This document shows positions 9,535 through 18,677 of a stretch of 64,000 bases of DNA, in pieces. The stretch spans positions 4,060,522 to 4,124,521 of the forward strand of contig NZ_CP168006.1 in NCBI RefSeq assembly GCF_041521385.1, in the 5' to 3' direction. The notes below the pieces were generated by a model. That model did not search any database. It saw only the letters and a list, made by a program, of their open reading frames with translations, and had not been told where the DNA came from. The position numbers and the translations under genes are program-made. Numbering within the stretch: the first letter of the stretch is position 1; every line of letters starts with the position of its first letter. The DNA is from Alcaligenes faecalis (GTDB lineage: Bacteria > Pseudomonadota > Gammaproteobacteria > Burkholderiales > Burkholderiaceae_B).

Positions 9535-11064
9535 CTATACCTGCTCACTCACTTGATCCGACAAGGCTGGCTCATTCAGGCTGATCATGTGCTCATCCAA
9601 AGACTCCAGCGTTTCCACAACGGTACGCAACACCTGAATACGAGCCGCTTTTTTATCCTTGCTGGGCACAATATGCCAGGGCGCCATATGAGTATCGGTC
9701 TGGGCAAACATCTCCTCAGCCGCGCGTTGATACGCCGTCCACTTGCCCCGATTACGCCAATCCTCTTCCGTAATCTTGTAGGCCTTGAAGGGAGTTTCTT
9801 CGCGAGCCTTGAAACGCTTGAGCTGCTCGTCCTTATCAATATCCAGCCAGAATTTAATCACTGCCGTACCATTGGCCAGCAGTTGCGCCTCAAACTCATT
9901 GATTTCCTCGTAAGAACGGTGCCAAGCAGCGCGGGTGATCAATCTCTCAACTCGCTCGACCAGCACTCGCCCGTACCAGGAACGATCAAAAATGGAGATC
10001 TCCCCCAGGCGCGGCAATTTACGCCAGAAACGCCATAGATACGGACGTGCCAGCTCCACCGCATTAGGGGCAGAAATAGGGTGGATGTCGTAAGTACGCA
10101 CATCCAGAGCCTCGGTCAAACGGCGAATAGTGCCGCCTTTACCCGCAGCATCACGCCCCTCAAAGACCAGCACCAAAGAATGCTTACGGAACGCTTTGCT
10201 ACGTACCGCGCCGGACAAGCGGCCCTGCCAATGCAAAAGCTCCGCATCATAATCCAGCACAGGCTCCGCTGGAGGAGGGGACTGCAAGGTGGCGGTCGGC
10301 ACATTCAAACGAAACGGGAAAGCATACGGCTCTTTGACCTGTCGCGGGACAATCGGTTTGTCCAAGGCTTGCAACACGACTTTTGCCAAAGACACATTAC
10401 GCAAGTTTGGATCGGCACTGGGGATGACCACCCAAGGGGCGTAATTTCTATGAGTCAGATTAATGGTTTGTGTGGCCGCATTGCGCAATTGCTTGAATTT
10501 CTTGTGAACCTTCAAGTCTGCCTTGCTAACACGCCAAGCTGTATTTGGGTCGGCCATCAAAGCCGTGCATCGGTTCAACTGAGCTTGGGCGGAGAGGTGG
10601 AACCATAACTTCAACACCTGCACGCCCTGAAAGGCCAACTGCGCCTCAAAACGATTGATCAAATGGGTGTATAGGGCGATCTTGGTCGAATCCGGCTTTT
10701 TGCGGCCCAGCTCTTTCATCAAAGGGGCATACCAGGAGCCGAACACCAACCCCGTCTGACCGCGAACAGGCAGCCGATTCCAATAACGCCACATTAAAGG
10801 CCGCATGGCTTCTTCTTCACTTAACTTGCCAAAAGCCAAGGTATGGACGTGACGAGGGTCCAGCCAAGTATTCAAGGTATTAATCGCCGAGCCTTTCCCC
10901 ACACCATCCATACCTGCCACCACAATCAGCAAGGTTTGATCCGCCTTTTGCAAGCGTTCGTACTGCTTCATCAACAGCGCCTCGCGCAGCGCATCAATCT
11001 GCGTCTTGGCTAAGTCATCACTCAAGCTGGGATCGCGTTCGGCAAACTGTAATACATGGCCCAT
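9535..11064 (-). CDS. pap: Polyphosphate:AMP phosphotransferase, tandem PPK2 domains
   Basis: About 509 residues from ATG 11064 (MGHVLQFAERDP); a longer start at 11109 is less likely. Two PPK2 domains lie in tandem. The first (about residues 30-240) has VAGMDGVGKGS as its Walker A-like loop, and the second (about 270-490) has FEGRDAAGKGG. DRSWYGRVL and related motifs follow in the second domain. Two-domain PPK2 proteins phosphorylate AMP to ADP with polyphosphate as donor. The N-terminal domain's divergent loop fits the known loss of activity in one domain. It is the last gene of the chromosomal flank before the ICE. Confidence 0.92.
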   Translation of the reverse strand: MGHVLQFAERDPSLSDDLAKTQIDALREALLMKQYERLQKADQTLLIVVAGMDGVGKGSAINTLNTWLDPRHVHTLAFGKLSEEEAMRPLMWRYWNRLPVRGQTGLVFGSWYAPLMKELGRKKPDSTKIALYTHLINRFEAQLAFQGVQVLKLWFHLSAQAQLNRCTALMADPNTAWRVSKADLKVHKKFKQLRNAATQTINLTHRNYAPWVVIPSADPNLRNVSLAKVVLQALDKPIVPRQVKEPYAFPFRLNVPTATLQSPPPAEPVLDYDAELLHWQGRLSGAVRSKAFRKHSLVLVFEGRDAAGKGGTIRRLTEALDVRTYDIHPISAPNAVELARPYLWRFWRKLPRLGEISIFDRSWYGRVLVERVERLITRAAWHRSYEEINEFEAQLLANGTAVIKFWLDIDKDEQLKRFKAREETPFKAYKITEEDWRNRGKWTAYQRAAEEMFAQTDTHMAPWHIVPSKDKKAARIQVLRTVVETLESLDEHMISLNEPALSDQVSEQV

Positions 11065-11109
11065 CGTGTATCGCTCCGTTTCACATAGCTCGTCACTATA
11101 ACCATGCAA

Positions 11110-11414
11110 GGGGAGACTTAACTACCTTGGAGGAAAAATAATCCGCAGAAAAACAGTAGCCAGAAAGAGCGTCGCGGCGATTCTTTAGGGGGAGAGACGA
11201 AATGCTATCACCCAATGACTTTACATAATATACATTATGCGATGTTTCCCAGCCGTCCTCTAGGGAGGAAAACGAGCCTGTTCAGCAGTCTTTTGCATTA
11301 TGTGAAGTTAGGCACCTCACAGTAATCTAAACCGAAACCCCGTCGAAACGTTGAATTGCACGACTGATCGGACGGTAGCACAGCACTTTATCCTGTGTCA
11401 AACATCCCCTTCAT
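11110..11414. other. Non-coding stretch at chromosome/ICE junction
   Basis: No gene or tRNA is seen. This stretch should contain the left ICE boundary, because chromosomal genes end at 11064 and the ICE relaxase ends at 11415. It holds an AT-rich palindrome, CATAAT ATAC ATTATG (11225-11240), and a related GCATTATGTG about 60 bases on. Without the other end of the element the attachment core cannot be defined. Confidence 0.4.
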
Positions 11415-13862
11415 TCAACGATCCAACTTTAATACTGGATTGACGGGCGGCACGGGTAAAACAAACCGGTCCGGGTCCATCAACACCACCGCCGCCAGCG
11501 AGGCGATCGGCACATTTCCTTTGCCAATGATCTGGTAGCGCAAGATGTTGACCTTGCCACCACCTTCTACTTGCCGCATCCGATGCCACCCAGCTTTGAT
11601 AACCTCTCGCTGAATCTGCATCCCCATGGCGTCGGCCTGTTCTTCAGGCCCTGTTTGAGCCGCATAGAGCTTGAAAATCTTGGGTGAAATCAGTGCCATG
11701 CCTTCCTCTACGAAATGCACGGGTGCCCCGGATTCGTTGTACTTAATCTCACGGCTGGCCAAGCCTTGCTGCAGCCACTGTATAAACGCCGTCGCGGCTT
11801 CACTGGGTTCCTTCACAGGAGCTTCGTGCGGTAGTTCAGGCAGGCTCGGGGTCAACACGACAGGCGTGGTGTTGGCCTGGCTGAACATGCGTTGCGATTT
11901 TGCCTGTGTCTTTGGAGCAGACTCAGGCTCAAGAACCGGCGCTTTAGGCGTCGGTAAGGCTGGTAATGCTCCAGGTGTGTGCTCAACAGAGGCTGGCTCA
12001 ACACTTTTAGCCTGTGCTGCAGCTAGGGCTGTTGCTTCATGTTTATGTAATTTTTTGCCTGGCACAGGCGTGGGTTTATGCGACGCTTGCGGTGGGCTGC
12101 GATGAATAATGTTGGATGCTGTATCAGCTTCATCTAGAAAGTCATCGTCAACATCAAAGCCATCTACGGCGAGTTCGGCTGGCAAAATCACCGTCTCGTC
12201 GTCGTATGCCTGAATCGAAGCAGTTTGGTGAGTATTGCTTGAGGTTGGCACAGGTTTGGGCTGGTTGCCGCTTTGCGTTGCGCCATTTTTCGGTGTTTGA
12301 CGCTTGGCTGCGCCAGTTGACGCATTTTTGGGCTTTCTAAACTCCATTGCTGGTACGAGATTACGCTTGGGTGCTGCAGTTTGGGAACGAGCTGAAGCAG
12401 TTTTGGCCGTTGTGGCCACCTTTTGCGGCAATATTCCTTCATCAATGTGTTCTGGAGCAGCTTTGGCTTGAATGACTGTTGTGTCAGCGCTGTGCTCACA
12501 ATCAACCGCAGCTGGATCAGCCTCTGTTTCAAACTCATCATCGCCACGCTTGGCCCGGACATGGATCTCTCCGGACATCGCCGGTGGGTATAAGTTTGGA
12601 TCATCATAGAGCTTTGACAGTGGAAAGCGCAGCACACTTAGTCTGTGTCGATATTGATGGGTTTCTGTGCCCTCTTCTGTTGCCGGCGTTTGCCCGTTGA
12701 TTTCAACGTGCCAAATAGCTTGGCCAGAATGAGGACTGACTTGCAAGATTCCATATTCCTGCCATGTGTCAAACAGCCTATCGTTCTTGGCCTCTCCAGG
12801 TACAGACTCGTCAGGCTCATGCTTTTTAATCCAGGCCCGCGTGGCATCGGCCAAACGCTTAGCCACAAACCACACAGAGCCGTCATACACCCATCCGGCA
12901 GCTCCAGTACGATTGAGCGGCAATTCCGTTCCAGACTGCAACATGCTTTTGAGCGCTTGCATGAGTAAATCCACCAGCGGTACTGCATTGGCTGTCGCAA
13001 AACGAGCCTTACTGCCCTTCATCAATGCGTTGCTGGTGGAGGCCTGGTCAGCGCGTTTGATAATGTCAGCCAATAATCCATCCTTGTGGCCAGACAAATA
13101 ATGAGTCAGCGCATCAAAGGCGTGAGGCGTTTGGGACAAAAAAGTTAAGGCAGATTTTGGTGCAATCTGATGAAGCAGGGTCAGTGCCAGGCGATTATGG
13201 GCCTGGTAGTCCCGGCTGGCTTTTGGCTCAAACTCGACCCGATACTCCAGATCCAGACGCCCCTGCCCCACTTCGAACAAGGAGCCAGCCAGCGGTTTCC
13301 ATCGCAACGGTTCATCCATCGCCCCGCCTCGCCATAAGATCCGTAGGTCTGTCATCGGTTTGGCAATGTCATGAAGCAGTGCCGCGTAGAAGACCACATA
13401 GGTCCACTGATCACGCTCGGCGTCAATCTGCTCAACGGGAGCATTCGTAGGTAAAAAATGCGCGTTTCGCCAGGTCATGGCTGCCAATACCATCTCAAGC
13501 GTATGGGCCAACAAACCACCAGCGTGGGCGTGATGGTGTGCTTCTGAGGCAGGCATAAGCTGGACGTATTCTGCATATCGTCGGATAGCTGGGATGAAAT
13601 CTCGTCGAAAAACAGGATCTGCTACGCGAGACTGCAGGAACATTTGATGAACCGCTTTTTGAGCTTTCAGCAGACGGATCAAGTCATCAGACTCAAGAAC
13701 ACGCAACCACCCTTCCTCCCGCCCTGCTACACGTTGGGCAACTGGAACTGGTGGGGGGCTTGGAGGTGGCGGAACCGGTGCGGGCTTAGTCGTACTGGAG
13801 GCGCGTCGCGGAATAAAAGTGGAGAACTTCGAGATCCAAGGCGGGGTTCGGCGGTGAGTCAT
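11415..13862 (-). CDS. traI: MobH-class relaxase (PFGI-1/ICE TraI family)
   Basis: An 815-residue relaxase of the MobH (TraI_2) type, which nicks oriT and pilots the DNA strand in conjugation. The N-terminal half carries the HD-like metal-binding core: HHHAHAGGLLAHT near residue 112 and LLHDIAKPMTD near residue 165. A long, low-complexity linker (about 470-690) is rich in Ala, Thr and Pro. The C-terminal TraI_2_C/DUF1528 domain includes the FIQWLQQGLASREI segment. It sits 3 bases after its partner gene and is divergent from the T4SS operon, the usual arrangement in GI-type ICEs. It marks the left part of the element. Confidence 0.9.
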   Translation of the reverse strand: MTHRRTPPWISKFSTFIPRRASSTTKPAPVPPPPSPPPVPVAQRVAGREEGWLRVLESDDLIRLLKAQKAVHQMFLQSRVADPVFRRDFIPAIRRYAEYVQLMPASEAHHHAHAGGLLAHTLEMVLAAMTWRNAHFLPTNAPVEQIDAERDQWTYVVFYAALLHDIAKPMTDLRILWRGGAMDEPLRWKPLAGSLFEVGQGRLDLEYRVEFEPKASRDYQAHNRLALTLLHQIAPKSALTFLSQTPHAFDALTHYLSGHKDGLLADIIKRADQASTSNALMKGSKARFATANAVPLVDLLMQALKSMLQSGTELPLNRTGAAGWVYDGSVWFVAKRLADATRAWIKKHEPDESVPGEAKNDRLFDTWQEYGILQVSPHSGQAIWHVEINGQTPATEEGTETHQYRHRLSVLRFPLSKLYDDPNLYPPAMSGEIHVRAKRGDDEFETEADPAAVDCEHSADTTVIQAKAAPEHIDEGILPQKVATTAKTASARSQTAAPKRNLVPAMEFRKPKNASTGAAKRQTPKNGATQSGNQPKPVPTSSNTHQTASIQAYDDETVILPAELAVDGFDVDDDFLDEADTASNIIHRSPPQASHKPTPVPGKKLHKHEATALAAAQAKSVEPASVEHTPGALPALPTPKAPVLEPESAPKTQAKSQRMFSQANTTPVVLTPSLPELPHEAPVKEPSEAATAFIQWLQQGLASREIKYNESGAPVHFVEEGMALISPKIFKLYAAQTGPEEQADAMGMQIQREVIKAGWHRMRQVEGGGKVNILRYQIIGKGNVPIASLAAVVLMDPDRFVLPVPPVNPVLKLDR

Positions 13863-13865
13863 GCT

Positions 13866-14405
13866 CTAACGTTCAAGCAAATGGGCTCGCAACGTCTCCA
13901 GAGTCGGACGAGGATGTCGCAATGTGAGCAAAATATGCAGTGACTCAGTGGGATGTTGCGGATCGCCCAGCTGCAGGAAATGGAACCAGCTCATCTGCAG
14001 TGGATTCCATTGAATTGAATCAGGATCAGGCAGCATATTTTTGCCCCAGTGGGCCCGATAATGGACAAATGGCTGCTGCAAAATATCTTCAACAATGCTC
14101 TCTTTGCGCCCTGCGAGATCTACGGCCTGGCTGCTTTCTTGCGCCAGGTTCTGACAATGATTCTTCAAAATCTCTCTCACACACAGATGAGGATCATCTT
14201 CATCCTCGGCATAAATTTCTAATCCGTCATAACGCGATAGCCAGGCTGAAAAATGGGGGACCCATTCAGCCAATCCGAGCTCAGTCAGGAGCTCGACAAT
14301 GCGGTAAATCGCATGAGCACGGTCGTGCGCATCACGCCCAAAATGGGGGAACCCAGGATCGGGGTATGGATGCTCGTTTTCAGCGAGGTGGGCGAGGATA
14401 GTCAT
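13866..14405 (-). CDS. Conserved ICE protein upstream of relaxase
   Basis: About 179 residues from ATG 14405; an upstream TTG at 14441 would add 12 residues. The family is not recognised. It is soluble, His- and Trp-rich, with no membrane segment. Its stop lies 3 bases before the relaxase start, so the two are translationally linked. Position suggests a role in relaxosome formation or relaxase control, but this is inference from context only. Confidence 0.65.
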   Translation of the reverse strand: MTILAHLAENEHPYPDPGFPHFGRDAHDRAHAIYRIVELLTELGLAEWVPHFSAWLSRYDGLEIYAEDEDDPHLCVREILKNHCQNLAQESSQAVDLAGRKESIVEDILQQPFVHYRAHWGKNMLPDPDSIQWNPLQMSWFHFLQLGDPQHPTESLHILLTLRHPRPTLETLRAHLLER

Positions 14406-14535
14406 AGCGGCCACTCTACAAAGCGGTTTGCTATCACTCAACGCGATACCGGGTGCGACGTAACCTAGGGTTCTCGCTTGCGCGCAACGTTAAGTTCTGA
14501 TAAGTCACAGCCCGCTATGCTGGCCGAGGCCATTT

Positions 14536-14570
14536 GCAGCGCTTCACCCAGCCCCTGGGTGAAGCGCTGC
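14536..14570. repeat. 16-bp perfect inverted repeat
   Basis: Arms GCAGCGCTTCACCCAG and CTGGGTGAAGCGCTGC are fully complementary and separated by CCC. It is not followed by a T-run on either strand, and no gene ends nearby, so it is not an ordinary terminator. It is a candidate relaxosome or replication-initiation hairpin. Confidence 0.85.
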
Positions 14571-14733
14571 GTAACCCGTAAGCCCCCTTTTCCCCTACCT
14601 GTAAAGCCTTTCCCGACGGCCACCGGATTTTTAGGTGGACGGCGGCCCTTTGGATAAGGCCCTTGACCCGTAGCAACCTTTTCCCAGTAGCGGATTGACG
14701 CCCCGGCAGTCCGTCAACACATTCTTGTTCTAG

Positions 14734-14751
14734 TTGTATTGTGCAATGCAA
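14734..14751. promoter_or_regulatory. Palindrome upstream of T4SS operon, shared with 40460 site
   Basis: TTGTATTG TG CAATGCAA is a palindrome with one mismatched pair. The 16-base core TGTATTGTGCAATGCA differs at one position from the site at 40460-40475 before the SprT-like gene. Two near-identical palindromes upstream of two ICE transcription units suggest one regulator. Confidence 0.5.
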
Positions 14752-14935
14752 AACATTTTAACTTGAATACCCTTTCTTCACTTACTCAAAAACGCATATA
14801 GCAGGCCGCGCGGATAACGCACATAACTGTTTTCGTCAAGCTGAAACCCCGTGTTACGTGACCTTGGGTTAACGAGCGACACCTTGGGGTGCCTTTGCAA
14901 CACTGAACGCCATTCTCAATCGGATGGAGTACTTC

Positions 14936-15490
14936 ATGAGCTGGACAGCTAGACTCGCTGTTGCCGCGCCACTGGCTGTTTTGGCGTTGCAGGCCCAAGC
15001 CCAGGTCGGGGATACCTACGACAACGGCACACAGGTGCGAATAGGACAATACAGCACACAAGCCAGCACACCAGGGCATAGCGTTTCTGATCCCCTGTCT
15101 GTGTTTGTGGCACTGACTTACCCACGTCAAGACGTAGCCACCATTGATGGTGCGATTGAGTACACCCTCAAACGGACTGGCTGGCAGCTTGATCGCTCCA
15201 AGCTGTCGCTAGAAGCCGCGCAGTTTCTTCGCTTACCCCTTCCAGAGTCCCAGCGGTCGCTGGGCACGTATCGAGTGCGTGATGTCTTAAATGCACTCGT
15301 AGGTGAGACCTGGCGCTGGGACGAGGACCCCATCCGTCGCAGACTGTGGATCAGTCTAGCGGCACAGCCGACTCTGTCAGGCGTCGAACTGACACAGAAT
15401 TGGCTCCACGCCCAAACCTACCCCGTCACAGTTGACCCTAAAAAGCCGTGGTTGCCCCTGACCGAGCGCATCAGCGGGGTGCAGCCATGA
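14936..15490 (+). CDS. PilL-N domain ICE protein (TIGR03748-like)
   Basis: About 184 residues, the first gene of the T4SS operon. I prefer ATG 14936 because GGAG sits at the right distance; another ATG is at 14924. A signal peptide (AVAAPLAVLALQAQAQ) is clear. The body (DTYDNGTQVRIGQY, AIEYTLKRTGWQLD, RVRDVLNALVGETWRW) matches the PilL N-terminal family of PFGI-1 class ICEs, an outer-membrane-associated pilus or secretin-related protein. It overlaps the next gene by ATGA. Confidence 0.8.
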   Translation: MSWTARLAVAAPLAVLALQAQAQVGDTYDNGTQVRIGQYSTQASTPGHSVSDPLSVFVALTYPRQDVATIDGAIEYTLKRTGWQLDRSKLSLEAAQFLRLPLPESQRSLGTYRVRDVLNALVGETWRWDEDPIRRRLWISLAAQPTLSGVELTQNWLHAQTYPVTVDPKKPWLPLTERISGVQP

Positions 15491-16719
15491 ACCAACAAGA
15501 TCAACAATGGCAACAGCAGCAAGACGATCTTCGCCGCCGGGAGCAAGCCGAGCAGCTAGAGCGTGAACGGCTCGAGCGCTTGGAACATGAACGAATGGAG
15601 CAAGACCAGCAGCTTGAGCGTGAACGCCAAGAAAAGCTGGATCAGCACGACTATGACTCCCGTCGTGAGTTGGAGGACGCTACCCCAAACAAGCCAGGTG
15701 TCTTGCGAACACTCATGCAAATTTTGTTCTCTCGCAAAGAACCAACGGCAAGCGTTGAAAAACAGAACGTGGAGCCCGTGTTTTCGTCTGTAGTGGATCC
15801 CCTGACCGAGACGCAAAACAATGAAGCAGTCACCGATTTCTTTGCTGAACAAGAAAATCAACCGCAAGCAGTCAGCGTTTCGCCATCCCCATTGGCATCC
15901 GCAGCGCTTACCGATGCTCCAACGCTCAAGAAAAAGACAGGCTATCCGTGGAAGCTAATCCTGGCGTTGGTGCTTTTTGCTGTCCTTTTCTTGAGCTGGA
16001 AATACCTGTTTAACCAACCTGTGGTTGAGCAAACAGCCGCCTTGTCGGCAGCCGAACCTTCACTGGCTGAAATCGAAGACCAGGTCGCCCCTGTTGAGGA
16101 TGAGGAAAAGGGTTCTGAGCCCTCCCCTGCTCCCACCACCAGTGAACTAGGCAATGTAGAGAAAGCTTCTGACATGCCCATGGGAACAGATCCGATAGAC
16201 ACGGCAGAGTCAACGGAATTCCAAGAACTTTCCATTGATCTCGGAGAGTCGTTCCCATCGAACCTTGAAACATCGCAAGCCTCGTACGCCGTTCAAGAAA
16301 CACCAACATTTGAGGTGCAAATCTCGTCCCTGCAACGTGATGTCACCGAAATCAGGCAGTTACTCAATGAGCTCTTACAACAAAACGAACAGTTGATTGC
16401 TCTGTCCACACCTGCACCTACACCTGAACCAGAACCAGAGGCGGTGCCAGTTGTTGAACCTGCCCCCGTGAAAAAGCCGGTCACTCGTCGAGCCAAGGCC
16501 GCACCGAAGCCAAGCGTTCGTCTGGTCTCAGTCGATATGTGGGATGGCAAACCCTCCGTTGTCGTCGCCAGTACACGCGCAGGCGACAACCAAACCTTAG
16601 TGATGCGACCAGGTGACACCGTCAACGGCGTCACGCTGCAAAGCGCAAGCGCATCCGAGCGCAGCGCCTCTTTTCTCGTAAACGGAAAAACCACCAAATT
16701 AACTGTGGAGGGCCAGTGA
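15487..16719 (+). CDS. Membrane-anchored T4SS accessory protein
   Basis: About 410 residues. The N-terminal 60 residues are an extremely Gln/Arg/Glu-rich charged helix. One transmembrane segment follows near residues 165-182 (LILALVLFAVLFLSW), then an acidic low-complexity periplasmic region, a short coiled coil, a Pro/Glu linker, and a compact C-terminal domain of about 75 residues (VSVDMWDGKPSVVVA onward) resembling the PilP-type beta fold. Its position second in the operon, overlapping PilL-N and the TIGR03759 gene, fits a periplasm-spanning link in the MPF-G apparatus. No firm family name is offered. Confidence 0.7.
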   Translation: MNQQDQQWQQQQDDLRRREQAEQLERERLERLEHERMEQDQQLERERQEKLDQHDYDSRRELEDATPNKPGVLRTLMQILFSRKEPTASVEKQNVEPVFSSVVDPLTETQNNEAVTDFFAEQENQPQAVSVSPSPLASAALTDAPTLKKKTGYPWKLILALVLFAVLFLSWKYLFNQPVVEQTAALSAAEPSLAEIEDQVAPVEDEEKGSEPSPAPTTSELGNVEKASDMPMGTDPIDTAESTEFQELSIDLGESFPSNLETSQASYAVQETPTFEVQISSLQRDVTEIRQLLNELLQQNEQLIALSTPAPTPEPEPEAVPVVEPAPVKKPVTRRAKAAPKPSVRLVSVDMWDGKPSVVVASTRAGDNQTLVMRPGDTVNGVTLQSASASERSASFLVNGKTTKLTVEGQ

Positions 16720-17291
16720 TGCCGCGCCTTATGAAAATCAAAGCAGCAGCCATCAGCCTGCCCCTGTTTTTCCCTGCGATGGCGCATTCGCAAACCCAGG
16801 CCACCGCTCAGCAGCGTACCGAAGAAGTCGCCAACGCTACGCAGTCACAAGGGCGTAATCCGATTGCGCTGGATGCCGTAGATCGCCTGCGCGCCAATAT
16901 TTGGGGCTTAACCGACGAAGAAATGTTGCGCGCCAAAACCTTGCTGGAAGGCCCTCGCAAAGCATTCTCGGTGGAAAACCTCTCGCCTATTGAAGCTCTG
17001 GGCATTCACGCGACCTCGGAAGCAGAGCGCCGTAAGTATGCCGAAATGTTCGCCCGCGCCTTTCATGCCGACGTGGAGCGCTCATTGGCATGGAATCGTG
17101 CTTTCACCGAAGCGATGGCACGCCTTTACCCAAATGAGCCAGTTGTCAATTTCAGTCAAATCCCACCCGTTCCCGCCACGGTAGGTGCGGCTGACACATT
17201 GAACGTGCCGCGCACGGCCATCATCGAGGTCCCCGCTCCGGGCTACACACCTCTGACTCAAAGTGAGCCAGCACAGGGCTCTGCGAAGTGA
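16719..17291 (+). CDS. TIGR03759 family ICE protein
   Basis: About 190 residues with an N-terminal signal peptide (ISLPLFFPAMAHS). The core (LRANIWGLTDEEMLRAKTLL, LSPIEALGIHATSEAERRKYAEM) matches the TIGR03759 family, a conserved exported component of PFGI-1/SPI-7-type conjugation systems. GGAGG precedes ATG 16719; a GTG lies one codon earlier. It overlaps both neighbours by a base or a few, typical of a tightly coupled operon. The molecular role is unknown. Confidence 0.85.
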   Translation: MPRLMKIKAAAISLPLFFPAMAHSQTQATAQQRTEEVANATQSQGRNPIALDAVDRLRANIWGLTDEEMLRAKTLLEGPRKAFSVENLSPIEALGIHATSEAERRKYAEMFARAFHADVERSLAWNRAFTEAMARLYPNEPVVNFSQIPPVPATVGAADTLNVPRTAIIEVPAPGYTPLTQSEPAQGSAK

Positions 17292-18094
17292 TGGGTACCG
17301 CCATGCACCGCCGACAGTTTCTTGGCGCCCTCACCGCACTGACGGCCAGTGGCGTCATGACGCGCTCGTGGGCAATGGCTGTGCCTGCGCAATCGGAGCT
17401 GGCGCAGCCCGAAGGCCTGGACCCGCAGTGGTGGCCATATTGGTCAGATACGGCTGTGCGCATTGAACCCAAGATCACACCCCAGGGGCAGACGACCATC
17501 CCCCACGGGTATGTGCGTCAGATGCCTCGCACGCGCACCCGTCCTGGTGCGCCGATCGTGGCGGCATCTTTGTTGCCACCCCGCGCTTATGACTGGGCGG
17601 GACAGCGTTGGAACATTGATCCGTGGCTACTTTACGGCGTCGCACTACAAGAGTCGCAAATGAAATTTGGTCGGCAGACGCTGCCCTACCCTTGGACTCT
17701 GTGCGTCAGAGGTGCTGCTAAGCGCTATGGCTCCTATGAGGCCACCCTCAAGGCCTTGCGTAAGTATGTGGATGTCAGAGGTATCCGCAATGTGGATTGC
17801 GGTGCAATGCAGGTGAACTGGGGCTACCACAACGACAAGCTCCAAAGTTTTGAGCGTGCTCTGGATCCCTACCCCAATCTCGATGTAGGTGCACAAATTC
17901 TGCGTGAACACTTTGACCGCAACAGTTCCTGGCGTCTGGCGGTCGCCCTCTATCACACGGGCTCCAGAAATACGCAAGAACGGATCAGCCGCGGCAATCG
18001 TTACAGCCGTGGCGTATTCAACAAATTGGCCAACCTGGGGTTAGATGCGTCGGAGTTGGCCACCTCGACCGGTTGGAGGCGATATGCGCCGTAA
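17291..18094 (+). CDS. Lytic transglycosylase-like SLT domain protein
   Basis: About 267 residues. The N-terminus MHRRQFLGALTALTASG resembles a twin-arginine or Sec signal. The catalytic region runs WNIDPWLLYGVALQESQMKFG, with the Glu of ALQES as the probable catalytic acid, followed by GAMQVNWGYHND, the equivalent of the GLMQ segment. Such enzymes open peptidoglycan for assembly of the conjugation apparatus. It lies between TIGR03759 and the PFL_4695-family gene, the standard place for this enzyme in these ICEs. Confidence 0.85.
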   Translation: MGTAMHRRQFLGALTALTASGVMTRSWAMAVPAQSELAQPEGLDPQWWPYWSDTAVRIEPKITPQGQTTIPHGYVRQMPRTRTRPGAPIVAASLLPPRAYDWAGQRWNIDPWLLYGVALQESQMKFGRQTLPYPWTLCVRGAAKRYGSYEATLKALRKYVDVRGIRNVDCGAMQVNWGYHNDKLQSFERALDPYPNLDVGAQILREHFDRNSSWRLAVALYHTGSRNTQERISRGNRYSRGVFNKLANLGLDASELATSTGWRRYAP

Positions 18095-18677
18095 CGCCGC
18101 TCTCTTTTTGTACACCGCTACTGCATTGGGCATCGCGATCGTCCTCGCTTTGAGTGCTGCGACCGTAATGGATTTCCCCCAAGCCTATGCACAAGAGGAA
18201 CCATCCATTATTGATGAGTCTGTGCCTGCTGTTTCCTATTATTCGGCCTTAATTTCAGGTGCAGACCAACCTGGTGTTGGTGCCGGTATCCAGTTTCCGC
18301 TGACTTCTAACTTGCTACAACCTGGCGTGCTCAAGCCATCGGCTGTTCCAGTATTCAATCCAAAATGGATGACCCAAACATTAGCCATTGTGGGTGACGA
18401 CAAAGGCTCAGAAGAATGGCTCAAGCTCCATCAGGCTCGCCTGCTTTCTCTGCAGGCCACTGTCATTGTGGTATCCGCAGCCAGTGAAAAACGCTTTAAA
18501 AACATCCAGCGACAAGCCAACGCATTGCCAATCGTCCCTGATCCCGGCCACTGGTTACAGAGCCGTCTTGCCGCAGCGCAAGTGACTGTCTATCCCGTGC
18601 TGATTGGCTTGGACGGTCAAGCGCGACAGATCATCTTCTCAGAAGGTTTTGAACGAGTTGAAGCGCATGAAAAATAA
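18084..18677 (+). CDS. PFL_4695 family ICE protein (TIGR03765)
   Basis: About 197 residues from ATG 18084, which follows GGAGG and overlaps the preceding gene by 11 bases. An N-terminal hydrophobic signal or anchor (TALGIAIVLALSAATV) is followed by a thioredoxin-like exported domain without a CxxC. PVFNPKWMTQTLAIVGDD and the C-terminal VYPVLIGLDGQARQIIFS match the TIGR03765 family. It precedes traD and overlaps its start. The function within the T4SS is unknown. Confidence 0.85.
   Translation: MRRNAALFLYTATALGIAIVLALSAATVMDFPQAYAQEEPSIIDESVPAVSYYSALISGADQPGVGAGIQFPLTSNLLQPGVLKPSAVPVFNPKWMTQTLAIVGDDKGSEEWLKLHQARLLSLQATVIVVSAASEKRFKNIQRQANALPIVPDPGHWLQSRLAAAQVTVYPVLIGLDGQARQIIFSEGFERVEAHEK

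Larger units (their letters stand above)
14406..14935. other. Divergent intergenic region, candidate oriT
   Basis: About 530 bases lie between the leftward relaxase operon and the rightward T4SS operon, with no convincing gene. It contains a 16-bp perfect hairpin (14536-14570), a second hairpin TTGACG/CGTCAA (14695-14700 and 14712-14717), a GGCCCTT direct repeat near 14644-14663, and a palindrome shared with the sprT promoter region (14734-14751). Proximity to the relaxase and several nested inverted repeats are typical of a transfer origin. The nick site was not identified. Confidence 0.45.

Noticed and set aside
14515..14751. A 78-codon minus-strand frame over the candidate oriT
   Set aside because: It spans the 16-bp hairpin and palindrome, starts without RBS and has no protein-like pattern.
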